A stretch of 18,185 bases of DNA from Candidatus Bathyarchaeota archaeon (GCA_009889585.1 WUQV01000278.1:1-18185), one strand, 5' to 3'. Shown: positions 1-6,406, counted from the stretch's first letter. Notes: generated by a model from the letters alone, not told the origin. Translations and numbers: made by a program.

Positions 1-167
1 AAGAACATATACTTCGATCGACCTACGAAGTAAAGGCTTCATTAACCCTTTATTTTTCTCATCTTAACGCTTATCTATTGAAGGAAATCACGATCTAACT
101 AATGATGCGATCCATCTTCATCAAATTAATAGAACTTCTGTGATAGCAGGCGAGGAGTTAAGGACTA
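1..167. other. Left-end intergenic DNA
   Basis: AT-rich, no coding frame of useful length and no clear promoter; follows the stop of the disrupted C45-like gene. Confidence 0.3.
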
Positions 168-1131
168 TCAAAGATCAAGCACCTCATAATCGGATCGACA
201 AGGAGGGCCTTCAGCCACCCATAGCTTTTTAGAACGAAGGTCCATGATGATGGAGGCGACTGTCTGATACCGTTGCCCCTTCCGCATGCCCTCTTCTGGA
301 TGGCGGCATATGGAATACGGGCCATCGTGATCTCTTAAGATCTTTTTAAGATCTTCTACGCTTAGAACATCGTCTTCTTCAGTAGCCTGCTTTAGAAGTC
401 TGTTGGCTCTATCGAGCCTGCGAAATGTTGAAAGGCGCTCCTCTTGAAGTGGTTCGTAAATGCTCAAATCGCCAGGCCTAAAGAAATGATTAGTATGTAC
501 GAAGAAGCCCCTTAGCACGTGATGCACGGTTTCTCCATGAGGTGCAGCTTCTATATCTACTGCTTCCCCACACTCATCGTAGGCCTGAGCTATTAGGAAG
601 TTCGCTGAACAAGAGCGCTTCGAACCTATCACAACGTTAACGGCTTGCTTGATGGTCTTGGAGTTGAGTATCCTCCAGCAGCGGACGTGGAAAGGCTCCT
701 CCAACCTTCTCCAATCGTCTTTATCGGAAACCAATCCGTTGACGGCTAGGCCAAGCCCCTCGGAGTTAAGGCCTATCTTGCCCCCTATGATGCCAGCCTC
801 CGTGAAGTAGATAATCCTTAGGCCGTCTAGACGTGTAACTCTTAAAATCAAGCCGCGTACATCAGGGATCCTTGATGGCCGCTATCTCTACGAGGCTTTG
901 CCCTGAGCCATCGGAAAGGCCCTCCATAGCCGTAGCGTACTTAGGGCTTCCTTTCTCGATCGCATCCAAATACAGCTCGGCCCTGCGAAGCACTTCGTCT
1001 TTAGAAAGGCCCCATTCAACGTTGAAGCGGTAGAAGTAAACCTTTAAGTTATGGGCTATATGCTCCTTGGCATATTGACCATGAGCTAACCCGATCTCGT
1101 AAGCGTCTCCCTTTACGCTTAAGGCTTGCAA
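168..1131 (-). pseudogene. Disrupted C45 / acyl-CoA:6-APA acyltransferase-like (AAT family) Ntn-hydrolase gene
   Basis: Two consecutive minus-strand frames make up the two ends of one peptidase C45 / AAT-family protein. The N-terminal piece (862-1131, 89 aa, TTG start) has the family opening with GDAYEIGLAHGQ and MEGLSDGSGQSLVEIAAI. The C-terminal piece (168-851, 227 aa from a TTG) begins near LRVTRLDGLRIIYFTEAG and continues with GGKIGLNSEGLGLAVNGL, both typical of the family after the active site. In intact members about 40-50 residues lie between these points, including the autocatalytic Cys (a GCT-type motif) and an NWD-type motif. Here IAAIKDP runs straight into a stop, and the second frame resumes with IPDVRG. 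This looks like an internal deletion of roughly 120-150 bp plus a frame change. Without the nucleophile Cys no active enzyme can form. An assembly collapse is the alternative. The gene lies about 30 bp downstream of the split acetyltransferase gene and was probably cotranscribed with it. Confidence 0.75.
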
Positions 1132-1161
1132 GACGAGGCGCCTTTAAACAACAGAAGAGCT

Positions 1162-2153
1162 TTAGAGACGCTTCATAAACGTTATCCAAGCAGGCTGGCG
1201 CTTAAAGCCTAGCTTCTCGTTTACGTGCAGTATGCCTACATTCCCCGAATCGTTGAAGGTCTTGATGACCTTGAAGCCTTGTTTGCGAGCGTACTCGATA
1301 ACCTTAAGCTTAAGGGCCATGGCTATGCCGCGCTTACGATACTCACTCTTAACGCCCGTAAGGCCTTGATATACGTCGCCGAGCTCCTCGCTGCCTCGCC
1401 ATAGGCTGCTGACCCCCACGTAGACATAGCCACTCTTGGCTATGAAGTAACCTTCAGGCATGCAATCTGGATGCTCTATATGGCGACGCATGAACTCCTC
1501 GAAGGGTATTGGCGTATAGGGTTTTGGGGACGGTATATCGATCACTATTTCGTTTTCTAGATCGTAAAGCTTCCTGTAACAATTCGGATTCGTTTTGCTC
1601 TCCTCGAAGAGAGTAGTGATGATTATCCCCTCGCGGGCTAAGCGCTTTGACTCGTCTGGGAACTTAGATGGATCGAAGCTTGATATATCAAGCCGTAACT
1701 CCCACGTCCGCATCTTCTCTACGAAGCCAAGCTTTCAAGCTTTCTCAAGAATTCAAGGCCATTAGGCAGGGACTCGCGGGCTACAGCTAGGACTACCGTT
1801 GCCTTTAAGTCACGAAGGTCCTCGAGGATACGGTGCCACAGCCGAGTTCCAACGCCTCGTCTCCACCAAAAGGGATGGACGAAGATGTCGACCCGGAACC
1901 TTTGCGGGTCGAACATCCCAGGTATATGGGAATATACGCCGAAGGCGATGACTTGATCTGAGGTATCGTCAACGGCTACGTACCGTTTCCTCACGTAACG
2001 TTCCTTGTCGAATCTCTTATCATCCTCGCGAAGGTCCTCGACATCCGTACGGTGATCAGGATAAATCGCGTTGAGTATCTCCGCTAAGCTATCGTAGTCG
2101 CTATCCTTGAACTCCCTAATCCTCACACTTAACGAGGGTCCTCGTACGGCCAT
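1162..2153 (-). pseudogene. Tandem-GNAT N-acetyltransferase gene split by an 8-bp tandem duplication
   Basis: Two adjacent minus-strand frames form one two-domain GNAT protein. The upstream frame (1719-2153, ATG at 2153; an in-frame TTG lies at 2156) carries a first GNAT domain with the acetyl-CoA-binding R-R-G-V-G-T around residues 99-104, and ends FLRKLESLAS-stop. The downstream frame (1162-1713, 183 aa) carries the second domain with YRKRGIAMAL near residue 125 and ends NEKLGFKRQPAWITFMKRL. At the break the minus strand reads AAAGCTTGAAAGCTTGGC. Removing one AAAGCTTG copy gives the continuous reading FLRKLGFVEKMRTWELRLD, which restores both the normal GNAT C-terminus and the linker. The duplication (plus strand CAAGCTTT twice, 1728-1743) is therefore the visible lesion. 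The second ORF could still be made by reinitiation at its ATG (1713). The substrate is unknown; two-GNAT architecture resembles mycothiol synthase-like proteins only in layout. A TATA-like TATAAAT on the minus strand lies about 29 bp upstream of the ATG. Confidence 0.8.
1728..1743. repeat. 8-bp perfect tandem duplication (CAAGCTTT x2)
   Basis: Plus strand reads CAAGCTTTCAAGCTTT, two head-to-tail copies. Because 8 is not a multiple of 3, it shifts frame inside the tandem-GNAT gene. Deleting one copy restores the open frame and a conserved-looking KLGFVEKM junction. This is seen directly; whether it is a replication-slippage mutation or an assembly artefact cannot be told from the sequence. Confidence 0.9.
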
Positions 2154-2178
2154 CAAGGTTAAGTTTCAATACGGATAC

Positions 2179-2185
2179 ATTTATA
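2179..2185 (-). promoter_or_regulatory. TATA-like box of the tandem-GNAT / C45 transcription unit
   Basis: Minus strand reads TATAAAT, preceded by an A-rich stretch. It is centred about 29 bp upstream of the ATG at 2153 and 26 bp upstream of the TTG at 2156, the spacing expected for a leaderless or near-leaderless archaeal transcript. Confidence 0.45.
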
Positions 2186-2223
2186 CTTTGCTCAACTGAC
2201 TTTTTCAGCTTCAGTAGCTAAAC

Positions 2224-2231
2224 GTATATAT
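2224..2231 (+). promoter_or_regulatory. TATA-like box of the retropepsin-like gene
   Basis: GTATATAT lies 33-40 bp upstream of the ATG at 2264. It overlaps the possible TTG start at 2231, which argues against that start. Confidence 0.4.
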
Positions 2232-2263
2232 TGCTGCTTATGTTAAGAAAGGCGCGATTAACG

Positions 2264-2635
2264 ATGAAGGTTCGCGATCGCGTTAAGCTCTATAAGGACG
2301 ATAAGTCAATCGAAGTTGAGGCGCTCTTCAACTCCGGCTCGGCGAGAAGTTATGTCTCCGATCGCGTAGCTGAAAAGATCGGCTACGAACCCTATCCGAG
2401 GCCGATTAAGGTCTATCTAGCCGTTGAAGGTTATGAAGCAGAAGTAATCGGCTACATAACCGCTTTCTTAGAAATAGCTGATTACGTGCTTCCCGAGCTA
2501 GAAATACTCGGCGTGATTAAAGGGCTAAGGGTTGACGCCATTATAGGCGTAAACGTGATGGAGCCGTATCAAATAATCTTAGAAAAAGATAAGGTGACAT
2601 TCAAAGTCGTCCCACCTAGAGCCTTCCTCATTTAA
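2264..2635 (+). CDS. Retropepsin-like (clan AA) aspartyl protease-fold protein with the catalytic Asp replaced by Asn
   Basis: Small single-domain protein of the size of archaeal retroviral-protease-like proteins, which act as homodimers with one D-T/S-G motif per chain. The body fits the fold: VEALFNSGSARSYVSDRVAE resembles the active-site loop and helix, and VDAIIGVNVMEPYQIIL resembles the hydrophobic-Gly motif and the strand after it. The catalytic Asp, however, is Asn in N-S-G (codon AAC at 2330-2332). One G-to-A change would explain this, and classical catalysis should be lost. Possible starts are TTG 2231, ATG 2240 and ATG 2264. The TATA-like GTATATATT at 2224-2231 overlaps the TTG and predicts transcription from about 2253, so ATG 2264 is preferred; ATG 2240 stays possible if the T/A-rich element near 2180 is used. 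It diverges from the GNAT gene. Substrate and role are unknown, and the fold is assigned from motif resemblance only. Confidence 0.6.
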   Translation: MKVRDRVKLYKDDKSIEVEALFNSGSARSYVSDRVAEKIGYEPYPRPIKVYLAVEGYEAEVIGYITAFLEIADYVLPELEILGVIKGLRVDAIIGVNVMEPYQIILEKDKVTFKVVPPRAFLI

Positions 2636-2791
2636 TAAAAGCACATGTGTTAATAAACTCTTGCTAACGTTAAACTATCACGATTTAAAGCCAAGCTATT
2701 TGACTAACGTTATTTCACGCTGTTAACTTTTCAACTGAAGGTCTTCATTCTTCAGAGTGAAGATAAAACCTCTACTGGTAAAGATGCAGCA

Positions 2792-2807
2792 GCTTCATCG
2801 TTGAAGC
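2792..2807. terminator. Hairpin in the convergent gap between the retropepsin-like gene and rpl18e
   Basis: GCTTCA-TCGT-TGAAGC forms a perfect 6-bp stem with a 4-base loop, 30 bp beyond the rpl18e stop and about 157 bp beyond the plus-strand gene. A second weaker inverted repeat (CTGAAG/CTTCAG) lies just upstream, around 2738-2757. The rest of 2636-2836 is AT-rich and shows no coding signal. A terminator role is inferred from position; archaeal termination mainly uses T-runs. Confidence 0.3.
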
Positions 2808-2836
2808 AGAAAACCCTACCCTTTATGATAGTTCAC

Positions 2837-3187
2837 CTATTTAATAATCCTCACGTTGCTTCCCTTCGGGTTCCTTTCTATTAACTCTTGAATCGATAAA
2901 CACGCGCCCTTAGCCTTGATCACCTTGTCCTTAGCCTCTTTCGAAAAGGCGAACGCAGCAACGATAACTGAGTGGTCAAGCTTTCCAGCCCCTAAGACCT
3001 TGCCTGGGATAACGATCACGTCTCCGTTCTTCGTGTAACGATTGATCCGGCTGACGTTAACGATGGCTCGCCTGCTTCGAGAGGCCTCTAGGCATTCGGC
3101 TACGGATTCCCACAACCTTGTGCCGCTTTCCTTAGCCTTCCTCCTTAAGAGGCGGACGATCTCTCGTAGCTCCGAGTTAACTGCCAA
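2837..3187 (-). CDS. rpl18e: Large ribosomal subunit protein eL18 (archaeal L18e)
   Basis: 116 aa, the usual length for archaeal L18e, a structural protein of the 50S subunit. Diagnostic stretches are VNVSRINRYTKNGDVIVIPG, VLGAGKLDHSVIVAAFAFSK and the C-terminal ELIERNPKGSNVRIIK, which ends exactly as in family members. The TTG start at 3187 overlaps the end of rpoD by 11 bp, so translational coupling is likely. It is the last gene of the rps13-rps4-rps11-rpoD-rpl18e unit. In many archaea rpl13 and rps9 come next, but here the operon ends and a convergent gap of about 200 bp follows. Confidence 0.95.
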   Translation of the reverse strand: MAVNSELREIVRLLRRKAKESGTRLWESVAECLEASRSRRAIVNVSRINRYTKNGDVIVIPGKVLGAGKLDHSVIVAAFAFSKEAKDKVIKAKGACLSIQELIERNPKGSNVRIIK

Positions 3188-4031
3188 CCCCTTCGACCTC
3201 CTCAGCCCTTTCAGCAGCCGCTAGCGAGTTAAGAAGACCTTCGAGCCTCTTATCGAGGATCTTAAACGCTTCAAAAGCTATTCGCTCCACCGGAAGGGCG
3301 CCGGTGGACTCAAAGCTAAAGACGAATGAGTTCTCATTCCATTTGACTTGAATAGCAGGAGGCTTCTTAGGGCAAGCTTTAACGCAATCTTGACAAAGCG
3401 TGCAATCTAAAACCCTTTGAACGCTTACGACGCTGTTCGCTTTGATTAAGATGCGCTTAGGACAAATATTAATGCATTTACCACATCCATCGCATTTTCC
3501 TTCATCAATATTAATACGAGGTAAGTATTTATATGCACACATTGAAACTGGTTGCCATTTAGCATGATCTTTCCCTCTACTCAATCTAGCATATATTTCT
3601 AATTTTACCTTCTGCCTAGGAGCTAACTTCACAATAGGTATTCGATTACTTACTGGAATTACATTTGGATCATCAGATTTCAAATCACCAGAGTATACAA
3701 TCATCATTTTATCACCTGCTTCTACATCAAGTATTAAACTAACACGACACAATTTACATCCTAAATCGCTCTTACAAGAGCATTCTTCAGGTAATTTATA
3801 ATTATCTAAATCCGTAGTCAAAGGTATTAATCCTAATCGATGAGCAAGGATCTCATCATGTAATACAGAGGAGTTCTCAATCACCATTACCTCATCAATA
3901 GCCATGCATGGAACCTCCGCTATAATTATCCTTCGTAAGGAGTTCACAAAAGCTACGTCAACGCCTTGTATTAACAAACGTAAGTGCGAATCGTCCTTTT
4001 GTAAGACGCAAACGTTTAAGGCGTTTCTCAA
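3177..4031 (-). CDS. rpoD: DNA-directed RNA polymerase subunit D (Rpo3) with a double [4Fe-4S] ferredoxin-like domain
   Basis: 284 aa homologue of bacterial alpha and eukaryotic Rpb3, which pairs with subunit L to nucleate RNAP assembly. The N-terminal dimerisation domain contains VDVAFVNSLRRIIIAEVPCM and the HDEILAHRLGLIPL motif; HAKWQPVS is also typical. An inserted ferredoxin-like domain carries two complete CxxCxxCxxxCP motifs: C180/C183/C186/C190 and C210/C213/C216/C220. A third Cys group (C84, C86, C92, C95) sits in the loop after PEE. All cluster ligands are present, so two [4Fe-4S] clusters are predicted; many archaeal D subunits retain one or none. The TTG start at 4031 is preceded by GAGGG about 10 bases upstream, in the 30-bp gap after rps11. 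The central part, about 3480-3960, is much more AT-rich than the flanking genes (line 3781-3840 has 17 G/C in 60; line 4201-4260 has 38 in 60). Confidence 0.96.
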   Translation of the reverse strand: MRNALNVCVLQKDDSHLRLLIQGVDVAFVNSLRRIIIAEVPCMAIDEVMVIENSSVLHDEILAHRLGLIPLTTDLDNYKLPEECSCKSDLGCKLCRVSLILDVEAGDKMMIVYSGDLKSDDPNVIPVSNRIPIVKLAPRQKVKLEIYARLSRGKDHAKWQPVSMCAYKYLPRINIDEGKCDGCGKCINICPKRILIKANSVVSVQRVLDCTLCQDCVKACPKKPPAIQVKWNENSFVFSFESTGALPVERIAFEAFKILDKRLEGLLNSLAAAERAEEVEGVGS

Positions 4032-4061
4032 CTTTGCCCTCTTTTCTTAACGATAAACGTA

Positions 4062-4460
4062 TTAAACCCTACGGCCCCTACGGCCCCCTGGCTTTCTCGT
4101 CCCATCGTGAGGTATGGGCGTTACCTCCTCTATCCTCCCTATGCGAAACCCAGCCCTCGCTAACGCTCGTATGGCGGCTTGTGCCCCAGGCCCTGGCGTC
4201 CTCGGGCCCGTCCCTCCTGGCGCCCGTACCTTGATGTGAAGAGCTGTTATGCCCTTGTCCTTCGCCATCGTCGCCGCTGCAGCAGCCGCCCTCATGGCGG
4301 CGTAAGGCGATGACTCAAGGCGATCGGCCTTTACGAACTCACCTCCGCTCGTCCTTGCTATCGTCTCAGCCCCCGTGAGGTCTGTGATGTTGATGATCGT
4401 ATTGTTATACGAGCTATAGATGTGGGCTACAGCCCACTTATCCGGCCTTTTGCTGCTCAT
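4062..4460 (-). CDS. rps11: Small ribosomal subunit protein uS11
   Basis: 132 aa, normal for archaeal S11, which contacts 16S rRNA on the platform of the 30S subunit. Family hallmarks are HIYSSYNNTIINITDLTGAE, IKVRAPGGTGPRTPGPGAQA and the C-terminus HDGTRKPGGRRGRRV. The ATG at 4460 overlaps the rps4 stop as ATGA, so the two are translationally coupled. G/C is high, with many GCC/GCG Ala codons, unlike the central part of the neighbouring rpoD. Confidence 0.97.
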   Translation of the reverse strand: MSSKRPDKWAVAHIYSSYNNTIINITDLTGAETIARTSGGEFVKADRLESSPYAAMRAAAAAATMAKDKGITALHIKVRAPGGTGPRTPGPGAQAAIRALARAGFRIGRIEEVTPIPHDGTRKPGGRRGRRV

Positions 4461-4999
4461 AACATCGCCTCCCTTTCGGCGCCCTCGACGGTCGATCGTA
4501 ACGGATGGTCGACGTTTAAAAGAGGGCTCTTGGGCGCGTACGTAACCTCGTCCTCTTCCTCCCTTAAGACGAGGTAGCTTGGCGACCTCACCCTTCTTCC
4601 CCCGATCGCAATGTGACCGTGCGAGATTAACTGTCGCGCTTGATGAACGGTCTTCGCCAAGCCCTTTCGAAAGACTATCGTTTGAAGCCTACGCTCCAAA
4701 ACGTCCTCTATCGTCAAGTCCAAAGCCTCGTCTAAAGCGGCCCCTTCGCTTAATAGCCCGAGCTTACGCAATCGGCTGAGCAACTTCTCCTCAAGCTCGA
4801 TGCGCTCATCCAAGGGCTTTCCGATTAACGACTTAGCCATGCTCCTAAACTTCGATAGCATCGTCCTATGTCGCCATAACTCACGCTTGTTCCTCAACCC
4901 GTAAGCGCCGAGGAGCTTTAGCTCAGCCTGTAGCACGTCAGATCTCCATGGGAAGCGAGGGGTTTCGTATTTCTTACGGCATCTTTTTGGATCGCCCAT
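4457..4999 (-). CDS. rps4: Small ribosomal subunit protein uS4
   Basis: 180 aa, the usual archaeal S4 size; a primary 16S rRNA-binding protein that nucleates 30S assembly. The archaeal N-terminus GDPKRCRKKYETPRFPW is clear. The S4 RNA-binding domain follows at about residues 107-150, with LERRLQTIVFRKGLAKTVHQ and ARQLISHGHIAIGGRRV, and a normal tail ends at residue 180. The ATG at 4999 is 24 bp after the rps13 stop. It overlaps rps11 by 4 bp at its end, consistent with one polycistronic mRNA. Confidence 0.97.
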   Translation of the reverse strand: MGDPKRCRKKYETPRFPWRSDVLQAELKLLGAYGLRNKRELWRHRTMLSKFRSMAKSLIGKPLDERIELEEKLLSRLRKLGLLSEGAALDEALDLTIEDVLERRLQTIVFRKGLAKTVHQARQLISHGHIAIGGRRVRSPSYLVLREEEDEVTYAPKSPLLNVDHPLRSTVEGAEREAML

Positions 5000-5023
5000 C
5001 GTCGAAAACGCTCATGAAGTTCA

Positions 5024-5488
5024 TTACTTCCCTTTGGAGGGCTGCTCCTTTTTCTTCACGCCAACGGCTCTACCAGCCCTGCCGGTCGTCCTCGTCTTCT
5101 GTCCTCGAACCTTAAGGCCGTACGCGTGACGATAGCCCCTCCAAGACTTTATTTGCTTCATAAGGTCTACGTCCATCTTCGTCCTTAAGATCAAGTCGGA
5201 CCCTACGAAGTGCAAGCCCTCGCCCGCCTCCGGGCTTTTCGCCCTATTCAACATCCAACTCGGGATCCCATGGCCCAAGGGGCTTTTGATGATTTCTTCG
5301 ATCTTTTTCACGCGCTCCTCGGGGAGGTAGCCTAGCCTTACGTTCGGATCTATCCCCACCTTCCTTAAAATAGCGTTCGCTAAGCTCATCCCGATGCCTT
5401 TAATTCGAGAGAGAGCATGGGATACCTTTAACGTCCCGTCCAAATCGGTATCGGCGATGCGGATTATGTGTCTGAACTCTTTCGACAT
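5024..5488 (-). CDS. rps13: Small ribosomal subunit protein uS13
   Basis: First gene of the ribosomal/RNAP operon; S13 sits in the 30S head and touches the P-site tRNA and the inter-subunit bridges. Evidence is the start MSKEFRHIIRIADTDLDGTL, the helix-hairpin-helix-like SRIKGIGMSLANAI, and the basic tail SWRGYRHAYGLKVRGQKTRT with RAGRAVGVKKK. I place the start at ATG 5488 (154 aa), because archaeal S13 usually begins near MSxEFRHIVRIA and because the TATA-like TTAAATATA (5525-5533, minus) predicts transcription from about 5503. The upstream in-frame TTG at 5509 would lie outside such a transcript. Confidence 0.95.
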   Translation of the reverse strand: MSKEFRHIIRIADTDLDGTLKVSHALSRIKGIGMSLANAILRKVGIDPNVRLGYLPEERVKKIEEIIKSPLGHGIPSWMLNRAKSPEAGEGLHFVGSDLILRTKMDVDLMKQIKSWRGYRHAYGLKVRGQKTRTTGRAGRAVGVKKKEQPSKGK

Positions 5489-5523
5489 ACGCTTTACGCT
5501 GTGAGTCAACTAAAGGCTTTCGC

Positions 5524-5533
5524 GTATATTTAA
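5524..5533. promoter_or_regulatory. Shared divergent TATA-like element of rps13 (minus) and the Hsp20 gene (plus)
   Basis: The minus strand reads TTAAATATA and the plus strand TATATTTAA at the same place. Centred near 5529, it predicts a minus transcript from about 5503 (short leader before ATG 5488) and a plus transcript from about 5555 (leader of about 25 nt before ATG 5580). No other TATA-like block is obvious in the gap, so both genes may share it. Confidence 0.45.
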
Positions 5534-5579
5534 CCTTTCTCGCCTTCAGCTTAAGAAGCGCTTATTCAGGGTTGATTTC

Positions 5580-5966
5580 ATGAAGCTGAGGAGCAAGCTT
5601 ATATCCTCGTTCGTACCCTATGCAACAAAGCCGATAAGCCCCTTGAAAATAAGTAAGCCTAAGAGTAAAACACCATCTACAAATATATGGATGCTTCTGA
5701 TAACTCCTTCAATGGAGGAAAAAGAGCCAATAGTTGACGTCCTTAAAGAAGACTACGTAAAAATTATGGTAGAGCTGCTGGCGTTGAAGAAAAAAGACAT
5801 AAACTTAAATGTAAAGAACGATATCCTAACAATAAGTACCGAAACTCCAGCGAGAAAATACTACAAAGAAGTAAAGCTTCCAACATTCGTCCAAAAGGAC
5901 TCTCTTGAATTTAAATATAGGAATGGTATTCTCGAAGCAAAGCTGAGGAAGGCAAAGGGCAATTAA
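5580..5966 (+). CDS. Small heat-shock protein, Hsp20 / alpha-crystallin family (divergent)
   Basis: 128 aa. Residues about 47-125 resemble an alpha-crystallin domain: EPIVDVLKEDYVKIMVEL, KKKDINLNVKNDILTIST, then YYKEVKLPTFVQKDSLEFKY and YRNGILEAKLRK, matching the family's LP-strand and NGxLxxxL motif. Such proteins form oligomeric ATP-independent holdases in the cytoplasm. The otherwise common PGV before the K-K-D-I turn is replaced by LAL, and no C-terminal I-x-I motif follows, so oligomer assembly may be altered. The N-terminal region of about 45 residues is basic and Ser/Pro-rich. Codon use is more AT-rich than in the ribosomal genes opposite. It diverges from rps13 and is presumably controlled from the shared promoter region. 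Confidence 0.75.
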   Translation: MKLRSKLISSFVPYATKPISPLKISKPKSKTPSTNIWMLLITPSMEEKEPIVDVLKEDYVKIMVELLALKKKDINLNVKNDILTISTETPARKYYKEVKLPTFVQKDSLEFKYRNGILEAKLRKAKGN

Positions 5967-6196
5967 GAAAAACATGCATAAAACTGTATATGTCACTGTG
6001 GTCTCTTTCAAGTAGCCATTCTATCTGCTTTTAACGATCAAGTTGAATGACTAGTTATTGAGAAGAACCCCTAAGCGACTACCCAACTAATTCGCTTGAG
6101 ACCCGATAGGAGCATGCCGCCTGTACCGCTCAACCACCCCAGCTGCGCACGGCTAAGTGCATTGGCATTAGACAAGCATCCGCTCAGCTCTTAGGC
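5967..6196. other. Convergent intergenic region with a G/C-rich block (about 6070-6195)
   Basis: No coding frame of useful length on either strand. The right half is richer in G/C (34 of 60 in 6121-6180) than ordinary intergenic DNA here. It contains an inverted repeat on the minus strand, AAGCGA...TCGCTT (6 bp, 13-base loop, about 6072-6096). It resembles neither tRNA (no GGTTCRANYCC T-arm) nor SRP or RNase P RNA. A structured non-coding RNA is possible but unproven. Confidence 0.25.
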
Positions 6197-6340
6197 TCAC
6201 TTCACAACCTTCGGGACGTAGATCGTAGGGCTTCCGCAAGTCGGACAGTACCTTGGCTCTATCGGGCCTTCATGAACCCACTTGCGGCCGCACTTTAAGC
6301 ATATCCACTCCGGCAGAGCCATCACCTCAGCTTTGATCAT
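6197..6340 (-). CDS. Small zinc-ribbon protein (47 aa)
   Basis: A complete very short reading frame. It has two knuckles, CLKCG and CPTCG, separated by about 20 residues including KWVHEGPIEPRY, the pattern of a rubredoxin-like/zinc-ribbon fold with four Cys ligands for one Zn or Fe. The tail is SPTIYVPKVVK. The start is ATG 6340 or, more probably, the internal ATG 6322 (41 aa, MALPEWICLKCGRKW), since a TATA-like GGCTTAAGT lies at about 6351-6359 on the minus strand. It is convergent with hsp20 and divergent from porG. The codon pattern and paired CxxC argue for a real gene. Function unknown; tiny proteins of this type often bind nucleic acid or act as electron carriers, but that is inference. 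Confidence 0.75.
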   Translation of the reverse strand: MIKAEVMALPEWICLKCGRKWVHEGPIEPRYCPTCGSPTIYVPKVVK

Positions 6341-6393
6341 AGCCTGGACGACTTAAGCCTTTTTCACCCGTCGCCCGAGCTTCGATGGACGGC

Positions 6394-6406
6394 AGAAAGG
6401 TTAAAT
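6394..6406 (+). promoter_or_regulatory. Promoter of the por operon
   Basis: AGAAAGGTTAAAT combines a purine-rich BRE-like element with a TATA-like TTAAAT centred near 6404. This predicts transcription from about 6430, giving a leader of about 10 nt before the porG ATG at 6440. Confidence 0.45.

Noticed and set aside
4062..4090. Direct repeat ACGGCCCCT in the end of rps11
   Set aside because: Encodes the universal GGRRGRRV tail of S11; the repeat follows from the protein sequence.
4034..4234. Plus-strand open frame opposite rps11
   Set aside because: Shadow of a G/C-rich ribosomal gene; no start context and no protein family resemblance.
6040..6190. Possible tRNA on the minus strand (GGTTGAGCGGTACAGGC resembles a D-arm)
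   Set aside because: No GGTTCRANYCC T-arm, no acceptor stem pairing and no anticodon stem at the right distance.
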